From Enhydrobacter sp. (lineage in GTDB: Bacteria; Pseudomonadota; Alphaproteobacteria; Reyranellales; Reyranellaceae), in NCBI RefSeq assembly GCF_030246845.1, contig NZ_CP126889.1:3033001-3097000 (forward strand): a stretch of DNA of 64,000 nucleotides. Direction: 5' to 3'. Shown here one piece after another: positions 17,272 to 25,940 of the stretch (position 1 is the first letter of the stretch; each line of letters starts with the position of its first letter). Both the position numbers and the translations under genes were made by a program. The notes beneath the pieces were generated by a model that saw nothing but the letters and a program-made list of their open reading frames with translations, searched no databases and was not told the DNA's origin.

Positions 17272-18362
17272 ACGGGCAGCTCCGGCGCCGGCCGCGGCGC
17301 GAAGGAGCGGCCGTTCCACTGCACCGGAAGCTGCGGCAGACGCAGCGTGCCCAGTGTCGGATGCGCGATCTCGGCGAAGAAGCCGCGCGCAACATACTGC
17401 TCGGCCTCCAACAGCTCGGCCGGCGAGAAGATCGGTCCGAAGGGCACGCCTTTGGCCTGGGCCAGCACCTGGATCTCCAAGCGTGTCTTGTCGGCAAACC
17501 AGGGGATGATGATTTCATAGAGTGCGGCGACGTTCTGGCGGCGGCCGGCGCGTGCGGCGAATTTCCCGCCGTCGAGCCGTGGATCGCCGATCAGTGCGCG
17601 CATCGCCGGCCACTGCGTCACCGTGTAGACCACGGCGACATGGCCGTCGCGACAGGGAACGATCTGGAACTCCGACCGCTTGCCCTCGCGTCCGGGCGAA
17701 ACGCCCGACGCCTCGGCGCCTGAGGCCGCTTTCCAGTTGACCCACTGCATGACCTCGGCAAGCGACACGCGCACGCGTGGCGCCGGGCGCCCTGCGTCGC
17801 GCGCAGAGAGGGCAGCCGCCAGACCGGTGAAGGCGGTGAGGCCCGCGGCGTAAGAGGCTTGATGGCCGCCGAGCTTCAGGGGCTTGCGCTCGGGCTCGCC
17901 CACCATGTGCAGGAGGCCACTCAGCGCCAGGATGGTGAACTCGCTGACCGGCTGCGTCGCCGCGTTCATCTCGACAGGAAATGCTGCGATCTCGATCGGC
18001 GCCGCTTTGCCGGCCCGTGCCTGCGCGGCGACGGAGGCCGGCTCCTCGAACAGCACGGCATCCGCGGTCTCGAGGAGCTTGCCCAAGGCGGCGCGGCCCG
18101 TGTCGCTCGCGAGATCGACAACGAGCGAGCGCTTCGAGGTATTGAGGAACTGGAACAATGCGCTTCCGCCTTGCGACAGAAGAGGCGGGGCCTGCCTTAC
18201 AGGATCGCCGCCGGGCGGCTCGATCTTGAGCACCGTCGCGCCAAGATCGGCCGCGATCTTGCCGGCGAGCGACGTGGCAAGCCGCAGGCATTGCGGCACG
18301 CCGCGGTCGTTCACCTCGACCACGGTGAAGCGCGCAAGCGGCAAGGTATCGGCGGCGGTCAT
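17268..18362 (-). CDS. CaiB/BaiF CoA-transferase-like subunit lacking the catalytic Asp
   Basis: A 364-residue CaiB/BaiF paralogue (LAGKIAADLGATVLKIEPPGGD near the N-terminus). At the position of the catalytic Asp it has Ser (HQASYAAG, counted by its fixed spacing to LAAAL), so it is probably non-catalytic and structural, as in two-subunit CoA-transferases such as BbsEF. The ATG at 18362 has a GGAAG site. It is translationally coupled to the catalytic partner and divergent from the LLM gene 82 bp away. Confidence 0.82.
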   Translation of the reverse strand: MTAADTLPLARFTVVEVNDRGVPQCLRLATSLAGKIAADLGATVLKIEPPGGDPVRQAPPLLSQGGSALFQFLNTSKRSLVVDLASDTGRAALGKLLETADAVLFEEPASVAAQARAGKAAPIEIAAFPVEMNAATQPVSEFTILALSGLLHMVGEPERKPLKLGGHQASYAAGLTAFTGLAAALSARDAGRPAPRVRVSLAEVMQWVNWKAASGAEASGVSPGREGKRSEFQIVPCRDGHVAVVYTVTQWPAMRALIGDPRLDGGKFAARAGRRQNVAALYEIIIPWFADKTRLEIQVLAQAKGVPFGPIFSPAELLEAEQYVARGFFAEIAHPTLGTLRLPQLPVQWNGRSFAPRPAPELPV

Positions 18363-18444
18363 GGCAGGCTTCCGCCTATCGTGCGCGGGAGGCTCGGTCA
18401 ACGTTGGCGGACATGCTAGCGTCGCCGAAACGGAGTTGAAGGGC

Positions 18445-19656
18445 ATGGCGCAGACCGGCAATCACAAGGGCCTGACATTCGGCATTTTCCTCGCGCCGTT
18501 CCATCGGGTGGGCGAGAATCCGACGCTCTCCATGGCACGCGACATGGAGCTGATCGAATGGCTCGACGAGCTGGGCTACGACGAGGCCTGGATCGGCGAA
18601 CATCATTCCGCAGGCTGGGAGACGATCGCCGCGCCCGAGGTCTTCATCGGCGCCGCCATCGAACGGACCCGATTCATCCGCCTCGGCTCGGGCGTGACGA
18701 GCCTGCCCTACCATCATCCGCTCATGGTCGCGAACCGCTTCGTGCAGCTCGACCACATGTCGCGCGGGCGCACGATGCTGGGTTGCGGGCCCGGAGCGCT
18801 GCCGTCGGACGCCTATATGATGGGGATCGACCCTTCCACCCAGCGTACGCGCATGGAGCAGGCGCTCGAGGCGATCATGCGGCTCCTCGAATGCAAGGAG
18901 CCGGTCACCATGAAGACCGACTGGTTCGAGCTCAGGGAGGCGCGGCTTCATCTCGCACCCTACAGCGATCCGCATTTCCCGATCGCCTGCGCGAGCACGA
19001 TCACGCCGTCCGGCATGATTGCGGCCGGCAAGCACGGTGTCGGTGTGCTCTCGATCGGGGCTGGCCTTCCCGGCGGCCCGGAGGCGATGGCCAAGCAATG
19101 GGCGATCTACGAGGAGACTGCCGCCAGGCACGGCAAGACCGCCGATCGTTCGAAGTGGCGGATCGTCGTCAATGCGCACGTCGCCGAGGACGACGAGCAG
19201 GCGCTGCGCGAGGTGAATGCCGGGGAGCGGCGGGAAACGGTGACCTATTTCGAGGACACGCTCGGCCGGCCGCCGGGCCGTTCCGACGACCCGCTGCGCG
19301 AGGGCGTGGCGCAAGGCACGACGCTGGTCGGCACGCCCGACACGGTCGCAAAGGGCATCGAGCGGCTGCTGGGCTATTCCAACGGCGGTTTCGGCGGCGT
19401 GCTGTTCCGGGCCCACGAATGGGCGAGCCGCGAGGCCACCTTGCGCTCCTACGAGCTGTTCGCCCGCTACGTGATGCCGCGCTTCCAGGGCTCTCTCGAC
19501 ACGATCGTCGCCTCGAACGAGTGGGCGAAGGCCAATCGCAAGGGCATCTTCGGTCCCAACGTGGCCGCCGTGAAGAAGGCCTTCACCGACGCCGGCCGCG
19601 AGATCCCCGACGAGTTCCGCGCCCGCACGCCGGGAGCGCGGGACGTCGGTTCATAG
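18445..19656 (+). CDS. LLM class (luciferase-like) flavin-dependent oxidoreductase
   Basis: A 403-residue luciferase-like TIM-barrel. Typical blocks are EAWIGEHHSAGWE, GSGVTSLPYHHPLMVANR and GRTMLGCGPGALPSDA. The pattern resembles limonene-monooxygenase-type members that use reduced FMN supplied by a separate reductase. The ATG at 18445 has GGAG nine bases upstream; the longer open frame runs antisense through the CoA-transferase gene. It is divergent from the CoA-transferase operon. The substrate is unknown. Confidence 0.87.
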   Translation: MAQTGNHKGLTFGIFLAPFHRVGENPTLSMARDMELIEWLDELGYDEAWIGEHHSAGWETIAAPEVFIGAAIERTRFIRLGSGVTSLPYHHPLMVANRFVQLDHMSRGRTMLGCGPGALPSDAYMMGIDPSTQRTRMEQALEAIMRLLECKEPVTMKTDWFELREARLHLAPYSDPHFPIACASTITPSGMIAAGKHGVGVLSIGAGLPGGPEAMAKQWAIYEETAARHGKTADRSKWRIVVNAHVAEDDEQALREVNAGERRETVTYFEDTLGRPPGRSDDPLREGVAQGTTLVGTPDTVAKGIERLLGYSNGGFGGVLFRAHEWASREATLRSYELFARYVMPRFQGSLDTIVASNEWAKANRKGIFGPNVAAVKKAFTDAGREIPDEFRARTPGARDVGS

Positions 19657-19662
19657 GCAGAC

Positions 19663-19718
19663 GGACCGCGCGCATCCTGCGCGCTCATGATCATGAGCGC
19701 GCAGGATGCGCGCGGTCC
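19663..19718. repeat. 56-bp perfect palindrome
   Basis: Two 28-base arms, starting ggaccgcgcgcatcctgcgc and meeting at tcatgatcatga, are exact complements with no spacer. It lies 6 bp after the LLM stop, between convergent units, and could act as a bidirectional terminator. The first 15 bases recur at 34772-34786. Confidence 0.9.
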
Positions 19719-19726
19719 CAAAGACG

Positions 19727-20105
19727 TCAAAACTCCTTCACCTGGCCCGGCTGCCAGTCGTCCAGCACCTTGATCGAGGTCTGCCCGAGCGCCGCCTTGA
19801 ACTCGGCCGGCGTGCCCTTGAGGAAGGGGTTGGTGCCGTAGTGCATGGGCAGCACCATCTTGGGCTTGATCCATTCTCTAGTGACGAAGGCGGCATCGGC
19901 CGGATTCATCACGTAGTGGCCGCCGATGGGATCAGCAGCAGGTCGGGCTTGTATTTCTCGCCGTAGAACTTCATGTCGCCGAACAGCGCCGTGTCGAACG
20001 CTCGGCGTGAACGGCCGTTACTGGATCTTGCCCTGCGCATGGGCTGTGCCGATCGGGGCGAAGCAGGCCGCGGCGACGATGGCGAAAAGAGAAAGTCTCT
20101 CCTTC
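19727..20105 (-). pseudogene. decayed metal-dependent hydrolase (UPF0173-like MBL fold) with signal peptide remnant
   Basis: Reading the minus strand, a signal-peptide-like stretch FAIVAAACFAPIGTAHAQGKIQ ends at a stop near 20017. The frame then resumes with FDTALFGDMKFYGEKYKPDLLLIP, and after a one-base deletion (near 19925) with GHYVMNPADAAFVTREWIKPK to the TGA at 19727. This matches the first and last parts of UPF0173-type MBL hydrolases, with the metal-binding core (roughly 100-150 residues) missing. Both an internal deletion and a frameshift make it non-functional. The 5' limit is approximate. Confidence 0.75.
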
Positions 20106-20209
20106 GATTGCAGACCAACAGATTCCTCAGAACGGAAACGGTCGCTTTTCCGTGAGGGCTGAATCGCTCACGATGCACTGCAACATAGAGAGCAAGGAGA
20201 CGGTGCCCG

Positions 20210-21382
20210 ATGAGCATCAAGGGCAAGGCCTACATCGCCGGCATCTACGAGCATCCCACGCGTCTTGCGAAGGATCTGTCGCTGGCTCAGATCCATGCGG
20301 AGGTGGCCAAGGGTGCGCTCGAGGATGCGGGTCTCAGCAAGGAAGACGTCGACGGCTACTTCTGTGCCGGCGACGCGCCCGGGCTCGGGCCGATGTCGAT
20401 GGTCGAATACATGGGCTTGCGCCCGCGCCATTCCGATTCGACCGACACCGGCGGCTCTTCGTACGTGCTCCATGTCGGGCATGCCGCCGAGGCGATCGCG
20501 GCAGGCAAATGCAAGGTGGCGCTCATTACGCTGGCCGGCCGACCTCGCGCCGAGGGCATGGCGACCGGCACGGTGCCGCGCAGCCGCGGCGGCACGCCGA
20601 CGCCCGACGAGCCGTTCGAGTTCCCGTACGGGCCGACCGTTGTGAACATGTATGCCATGTGCGCCATGCGCCACATGTACGAGTTCGGCACGACGTCCGA
20701 GCAACTCGCCTGGATCAAGGTCGCCGCATCGCATCATGCGCAATACAACCCGCATGCGCTGCTGAAGGACGTCGTCACGGTCGAGGATGTCGTCAACTCG
20801 CCGATGATCGCCGATCCGCTGCACCGGCTCGACTGCTGTGTGATCACCGACGGCGGCGGCGCGATCGTGGTCGTGGCGCCCGAGATCGCGGCAAAGCTCA
20901 AGCGGCCGAAGGTGAAGCTGCTCGGCGCCTCGGAGTTCATCAAGACCCAGATGGGCGGCAAGGTCGATCTCACCTATTCCGGCGCGCGCTTCAGCGGGCC
21001 GGCAGCTTTCGCCGAGGCCGGCGTCAAGCCGTCCGACATCAAGTACGCGTCGATCTACGACAGCTTCACCATCACCGTGCTGATGCAGCTCGAGGATCTC
21101 GGCTTCTGCGAGAAAGGCAAGGGCGGCAAGTTCGTCTCGGACGGCAATCTGATCTCGGGCACGGGCAAGCTGCCCTTCAACACCGACGGCGGCGGGCTCT
21201 GCAGCAACCATCCCGGCAACCGTGGCGGTCTCACCAAGGTGCTGGAAGCCGTCCGCCAGCTTCGCGGCGAGGCGCATCCCAAGGTGCAGGTGAAGAACTG
21301 CGATCTCGCGCTCGCGCACGGCACGGGCGGCTCGCTGGGCCTGCGCCATGGCAGCGCCACCGTCATTCTGGAGAGGGAGTAG
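20210..21382 (+). CDS. thiolase-superfamily protein without the nucleophilic Cys (SCP-x/Ltp2-like)
   Basis: A 390-residue thiolase-fold protein. The position of the acylated Cys is occupied by GGSS (TDTGGSSYVLHVGHAAEAI), so it cannot be a classical thiolase. The C-terminal NHPGNRGG and LAHGTGGSLG blocks are retained. Such Cys-less proteins encoded beside DUF35 proteins include the steroid side-chain retro-aldolase Ltp2. The next gene is exactly such a partner, 4 bp away. An aldol-cleavage role on a CoA thioester is inferred. AAGGAGA precedes the ATG. Confidence 0.85.
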   Translation: MSIKGKAYIAGIYEHPTRLAKDLSLAQIHAEVAKGALEDAGLSKEDVDGYFCAGDAPGLGPMSMVEYMGLRPRHSDSTDTGGSSYVLHVGHAAEAIAAGKCKVALITLAGRPRAEGMATGTVPRSRGGTPTPDEPFEFPYGPTVVNMYAMCAMRHMYEFGTTSEQLAWIKVAASHHAQYNPHALLKDVVTVEDVVNSPMIADPLHRLDCCVITDGGGAIVVVAPEIAAKLKRPKVKLLGASEFIKTQMGGKVDLTYSGARFSGPAAFAEAGVKPSDIKYASIYDSFTITVLMQLEDLGFCEKGKGGKFVSDGNLISGTGKLPFNTDGGGLCSNHPGNRGGLTKVLEAVRQLRGEAHPKVQVKNCDLALAHGTGGSLGLRHGSATVILERE

Positions 21383-21386
21383 GACC

Positions 21387-21782
21387 ATGGCCGAGTCCAA
21401 AGTGCGCAGGCTGCCGGCCCCGGCTGTCAGCCTCGAGACGCAGGCCTACTGGGACGCCGCCGGCAAAGGCAAGCTGCTGGTGCGCAGATGCACGAGCTGC
21501 GGGCAGGCGCACCATTATCCACGCACCATCTGTCCGTTCTGCTTCAGCGACAAGACCGAATGGATCGAGGCCTCGGGCAAGGGAACGATCTATTCCTACA
21601 GCGTCATGCGCCGCGCGCCGGTGCCCTACGCCATGGCCTACGTGACCCTGGCCGAAGGCCCGCGCATGGTGACCAACATCGTCGATTGCGACTTCGACAA
21701 GCTCGAGGTCGAGCAGGCGGTGAAGCTGGTCTTCAAGCCGACCGACGGCGGCCCGCCGCTGCCGATGTTCACACCGGCTTGA
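21387..21782 (+). CDS. DUF35 zinc-ribbon/OB-fold protein
   Basis: A 131-residue partner protein with a rubredoxin-like zinc ribbon (RRCTSCGQ ... ICPFCF) followed by an OB-fold (GKGTIYSYSVMRRAP). The ATG at 21387 has a GGGAG site; the frame opens slightly earlier inside the thiolase gene. DUF35 proteins bind thiolase-like subunits and complete their active complexes, so these two genes probably encode one enzyme. Confidence 0.9.
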   Translation: MAESKVRRLPAPAVSLETQAYWDAAGKGKLLVRRCTSCGQAHHYPRTICPFCFSDKTEWIEASGKGTIYSYSVMRRAPVPYAMAYVTLAEGPRMVTNIVDCDFDKLEVEQAVKLVFKPTDGGPPLPMFTPA

Positions 21783-21818
21783 TCAGAGGGCGCAACTCCG
21801 GTTGCCTCATGCTCCGCG

Positions 21819-24161
21819 CTACGACGACCCCAGCGCCTTCCAGACGCGTTCGGGGGTGCAGGGCATGTCGATATGCCTGCCGCCGAGTGCATCGACGATG
21901 GCGTTCATCACCGCGGGCAGGGAGCCTGCGCAACCGGCCTCGCCGCAGCCCTTGGCGCCCAGCACGTTGGTCTTGGCCGGCACCGAATGGAAGCCGACGC
22001 TGAAGGAAGGCACGTCGGCCGCACGGGGCAGGGCATAGTCGGTGAAGCTGCCGGTCAGGAGCTGGCCGTCCTCGCTGTAGACCGTGTGCTCCATCACCGC
22101 CTGGCCGATGCCCTGCACCACGCCGCCGTGGCTTTGCCCGGTCACCAGCAGCGGATTGATGACCGTGCCGAAGTCGTTGACCATCGTGTACTTCACAACC
22201 GCGACCGTCCCTGTCTCCGGATCGATCTCGACCTCGGCGACATGCGCACCGTTGGGGAACGCCGAGGGCGCGGCCTCGTGCACATGCGTGACGTCGAGTG
22301 TCGTGGGCATGCCCTCGGGCAGCTTGAGGCCCTGGCGCAGCTTCTCGGCCAGCTCCATGATGCCGATGCCGCGGTCGGTGCCGACGATGGCGAAGCGGCC
22401 GGCCTTGAACTCGATGTCGGCCGCCGAGGCCTCGAGCACATGGGCTGCGATCTGCTTGCCCTTCTCGATCACCTTCTCGGAAGCTTCGACGATCGCCGCG
22501 CCCGACGCCATGATCGATTTGGAGCCGCCCGTGCCGCCACCCGCGACCAGGAGGTCGCTGTCGCCCTGGATCAGCTTGATCCTGTCGAAGGGAATGCCGA
22601 GCTTCTCGGTCAGCACCTGTGCGAACGGCGACCAGTGGCCCTGGCCATAGTCGAGCGTGCCGGTGATGATGGTGACGTCGCCGTTCTTCTCGAAGCGCAG
22701 GCCGCCTTGTTCCTTCTGCGGCGGTGCCGTCACCTCGAGATAGTTGCCGAGCCCGCGGCCGCGCAGCTTGCCGCGCTTCCTGCTTTCGGCTTTGCGCTTC
22801 TCGAAGCCCGTCCAATCGGCGGCGGCCAGCGCCTTGTCGAGCAGCGTCGTGAAGTCGCCCGAGTCGTAGGTCGTCGCAGCCGGCGTCTTATGCGGCATGG
22901 CCGAGGGACTGATGTGGTTCTTCCGGCGCAGCTCCACGGGATCGATCTTCATCTCGCGCGCCGCCATGTCGACCAGCCGCTCCATGAAGTAGTTGCCCTC
23001 GGGTCGGCCGGCGCCGCGATAGGCGCTGACGGGGGTGGTGTTGGTGAACACGCACTTGGTGTTCACTTCGAGCGCCGGCGTCTTGTAGACGCCCACCGAA
23101 TTCTTGGCGACGTTGAGCGTGCCCATCATCGGCGCCACGGTGCCGAGATAGGCGCCCATGTTGCTGTAGCCGGTGAAGCGCAGCGCGAGGAAATTGCCGT
23201 CCTTGTCGAGCGCCAGCTCGGCGTCAAACTCGTGGTCCCGGCCGTGCTGGTCGCTCAGGAACGACCCGGAACGGTCGTCGGTCCATTTGACCGGCCGGCC
23301 GAGCAGCCTGGCGGCGTGGAAGAGGCCAGCATACTCCGGATAGGCCGACGCCTTCATCCCGAACGAGCCGCCCACGTTGCCGGTCACCACGCGCACCTTG
23401 TCCGGCGGCACCTTGAGGATGTCGTTGGCAAGCTGGTTCTTGAGACCGAAAACGCCCTGGCTGCAGGAGTGCAGGGTATAACGGCCGGACGCGGCATCGA
23501 ACTCGGCGATCGCCGAGCGAGGCTCCATCGCCGCCACCACGACACGATTGTTGACGATGTGCAGCCGGGTGACGTGCGCGGCCCTGGCGAACCCTTCCGC
23601 AACCTTCGTCGCATCGCCGAAGCGATAGTCGAGGCAGACATTGTCGGGCACGTCGTCATAAAGGCGCGGCGCGCCGGGCTGGCAGGCGGCCTTGGCATCG
23701 GTGACGGCCGGCAGCGGCTCGATCTCGACCACGACCGCCTCGGCAGCATCCTTCGCCTGCGCGAGCGTCTCGGCCACGACGAAGGCCACCGGATCGCCCA
23801 CGAACCTCACCTTGTCGACGGGCATCGACGGCCGCTCCGGCTTCTTCATCGGCGAGCCGTCGCGGTTGGGGAAGGGGATGATGCATTTCAGGAGACCGAA
23901 GCCCGCCGCCACGAGATCGGCGCCGGTCCATACGCCCAGCACGCCGGGCATCTTCTTCGCCTCGGCCGTATCGATGCCTTTCAGGACGCCGTGTGCCACC
24001 TGGCTTCGCACCATCACGGCATAGGCCTGGTTCGAGAGGTTGACGTCGTCCGTATAGCGGCCCCGGCCCCTGAGCAGGGTGGGGTCTTCCTGCCGCGGCA
24101 CCGGCTGGCCGATGCCGAATTTCATCAAATTGAGATTGTCCGCATCCAGAGGCGCGTTCAT
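21819..24161 (-). CDS. molybdenum hydroxylase large subunit (xanthine dehydrogenase/CoxL family, form II-like), orphan
   Basis: A 780-residue molybdopterin-binding subunit. Visible motifs are GQPVPRQEDPTLLRGRGRY at the N-terminus, the active-site loop AYRGAGRPEG (form II; the form I CO-dehydrogenase loop AYxCSFR is absent), and the catalytic Glu in AKGCGEAGCAG. The ATG at 24161 was chosen because the extra 12 codons upstream begin with TTG. No FAD or 2Fe-2S subunit genes are adjacent on either side, which is unusual. The substrate could be an aldehyde or N-heterocycle. Confidence 0.88.
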   Translation of the reverse strand: MNAPLDADNLNLMKFGIGQPVPRQEDPTLLRGRGRYTDDVNLSNQAYAVMVRSQVAHGVLKGIDTAEAKKMPGVLGVWTGADLVAAGFGLLKCIIPFPNRDGSPMKKPERPSMPVDKVRFVGDPVAFVVAETLAQAKDAAEAVVVEIEPLPAVTDAKAACQPGAPRLYDDVPDNVCLDYRFGDATKVAEGFARAAHVTRLHIVNNRVVVAAMEPRSAIAEFDAASGRYTLHSCSQGVFGLKNQLANDILKVPPDKVRVVTGNVGGSFGMKASAYPEYAGLFHAARLLGRPVKWTDDRSGSFLSDQHGRDHEFDAELALDKDGNFLALRFTGYSNMGAYLGTVAPMMGTLNVAKNSVGVYKTPALEVNTKCVFTNTTPVSAYRGAGRPEGNYFMERLVDMAAREMKIDPVELRRKNHISPSAMPHKTPAATTYDSGDFTTLLDKALAAADWTGFEKRKAESRKRGKLRGRGLGNYLEVTAPPQKEQGGLRFEKNGDVTIITGTLDYGQGHWSPFAQVLTEKLGIPFDRIKLIQGDSDLLVAGGGTGGSKSIMASGAAIVEASEKVIEKGKQIAAHVLEASAADIEFKAGRFAIVGTDRGIGIMELAEKLRQGLKLPEGMPTTLDVTHVHEAAPSAFPNGAHVAEVEIDPETGTVAVVKYTMVNDFGTVINPLLVTGQSHGGVVQGIGQAVMEHTVYSEDGQLLTGSFTDYALPRAADVPSFSVGFHSVPAKTNVLGAKGCGEAGCAGSLPAVMNAIVDALGGRHIDMPCTPERVWKALGSS

Positions 24162-24242
24162 GGCGGTCCGTCCGAAAATGGGTTGGGAGGTCGGCAAGGA
24201 TCATAGCGCACGACCCGGGGGGCTGTGCTAGTCATTGCTGCC

Positions 24243-25940
24243 ATGTCGAACCTCGATCCCGTGACCCTGACGGTCATCCAGAACGGCCTGATCCAGGTCT
24301 GCAACGAGATGGATCTCGCCTTCGTGCGCTCGGCCTTCTCGCCGGTGATCTCGGAGGGCATGGACCGTTCCGACGGCATCTATGCCGCCGAGGACGGCGC
24401 GCTGATCGCGCAGGGAGAGCTCGGCCTGCCGGTGTTCGTCGGCACCATGCAGTTCTCGACCCGAGCGGTGATCGATCGGGTGAAAACCCACTATGCCGGC
24501 AGGGTCGATCCGGGCGACGTGTTCATCGTCAACGATCCCTACCTCGGCGGCACGCATCTGATGGACGTGCGCTTCGTGAAGCCCTTCTTCTACAAGGGCG
24601 AGCTGTTCGCCTGGCTCGCCAACACGGGGCACTGGCCCGATGTCGGCGGCATGGTGCCGGGCGGCTTCTCGGCGAGCGCCACAGAGGTCGAGCAGGAAGG
24701 CCTGCGCCTGCCGCCGATCAAGTTCTTCAAGAAGGGCGAGATGGACCAGGAGATCCTGTCGATCATCCTGAGCAACATCCGCATCGCCGACCAGCGCATC
24801 GGCGACATCAAGGCGCAGGCGGCCGCCCTCACGACCGGCGAGCAGCGGCTCACGGCGCTGATCGACCGCTACGGCGCCGCCACGGTGCGCCAGGCGATCG
24901 CCGAGATGCGCCATCGCGCCGAGCGCCAGATGCGGGCCAGGATCGCGGCCATCCCCGACGGAGTCTACGAAGGCAGTTCCCAGGTCGACAGCGACGGCGT
25001 GGTCGACGAGCCGCTCACCATCCGGATGAAGGTCACGAAGAAGGGCGAGGACCTCACCTTCGACATGACCGGCTCCAGCCCGCCCTGCCGCGGACCGATG
25101 AACAGCGTGATCGCCACCACCCGGTCGGCGATCTATCTCGCCATCAAGCACATCTTCCCCGAGGTGCCCATCAATGCCGGCACCTTCGAGCCGCTGCACG
25201 TTGTCGATCCGGAGGGCACCTTCCTCTACGCCAGATATCCGCGTCCCGTCTCGGGTTGTGCGGCCGAGGTGAGCCAGCGCATCGCCGAGGCGGTATTCGC
25301 CGCGCTGACGCACGCCATCCCCGACCTCCTCTTCGCGGCGCCTGCCGGCACCTCGGGCAACCTTGGCGTCGGTGGCTACGACCCCGAGCGCAAGCGCAAC
25401 TACATCATGTATCTCTTCACCGGCGGCGGTTACGGCGGCTTCCGGGGCGGCGATGGCCTCTCCAACGGCTGCTCCACGATCGGCATCTCCAAGATGCCGC
25501 CGGTCGAGGTGCTGGAGCAGTTCTATCCGGTTCTGTTCGAGGAGTTCTCGCTGCGCGAAGGATCGGGCGGCGCCGGCGAATATCGCGGCGGGTTCGGTAT
25601 CAACTACGCGATCAGGCTGCGCCGCGGCGAGGCGCGCGTGTCAATGGTGATGGATCATGGCCGTACCGGCCCACAGGGCGTGCTGGGCGGCCGCGACGGC
25701 GGCACCAATACGGTGCTCGTGACGCAAGGCGGCAAAACCTATCGGCCGCCGCATCTTTCCAAGGACCAGGATATCCGGATCGGCGCCGGCGACGTGGTCC
25801 GGGTGTCGACGCCGGGCGGCGGCGGCTTCGGCGATCCCGCCCGGCGCAAGCCCGAGCTGGTCGCACGCGACATCGCGCGTGGCTACTATACGCCTGCGGA
25901 GGCGCGCGAGAAGTTCGGCGTTCCGCTGGCCGCGGAATGA
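24243..25940 (+). CDS. hydantoinase B/oxoprolinase family protein (HyuB-like), orphan
   Basis: A 565-residue HyuB-type subunit beginning MSNLDPVTLTVIQNGL, with the family blocks DVFIVNDPYLGGTHLMDV, HWPDVGGMVPGG and, near the end, VSTPGGGGFGDP. HyuB normally works with an ATP-dependent HyuA subunit on cyclic amides (hydantoins, oxoproline) or as acetone-carboxylase-like subunits, but no hyuA is next to it. The ATG at 24243 was preferred over the GTG at 24225. It overlaps the secreted unknown gene by ATGA. Confidence 0.87.
   Translation: MSNLDPVTLTVIQNGLIQVCNEMDLAFVRSAFSPVISEGMDRSDGIYAAEDGALIAQGELGLPVFVGTMQFSTRAVIDRVKTHYAGRVDPGDVFIVNDPYLGGTHLMDVRFVKPFFYKGELFAWLANTGHWPDVGGMVPGGFSASATEVEQEGLRLPPIKFFKKGEMDQEILSIILSNIRIADQRIGDIKAQAAALTTGEQRLTALIDRYGAATVRQAIAEMRHRAERQMRARIAAIPDGVYEGSSQVDSDGVVDEPLTIRMKVTKKGEDLTFDMTGSSPPCRGPMNSVIATTRSAIYLAIKHIFPEVPINAGTFEPLHVVDPEGTFLYARYPRPVSGCAAEVSQRIAEAVFAALTHAIPDLLFAAPAGTSGNLGVGGYDPERKRNYIMYLFTGGGYGGFRGGDGLSNGCSTIGISKMPPVEVLEQFYPVLFEEFSLREGSGGAGEYRGGFGINYAIRLRRGEARVSMVMDHGRTGPQGVLGGRDGGTNTVLVTQGGKTYRPPHLSKDQDIRIGAGDVVRVSTPGGGGFGDPARRKPELVARDIARGYYTPAEAREKFGVPLAAE

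Noticed and set aside
17884..18444. An N-terminal extension of the LLM protein to 590 residues
   Set aside because: It lies antisense to the CoA-transferase gene; the ATG at 18445 has a GGAG site and a family-typical start.
21873..24206. A 777-residue plus-strand frame opposite the CoxL-type gene
   Set aside because: It is a His/Arg/Gly-rich antisense shadow typical of high-GC DNA, with no domain and no ribosome binding site.
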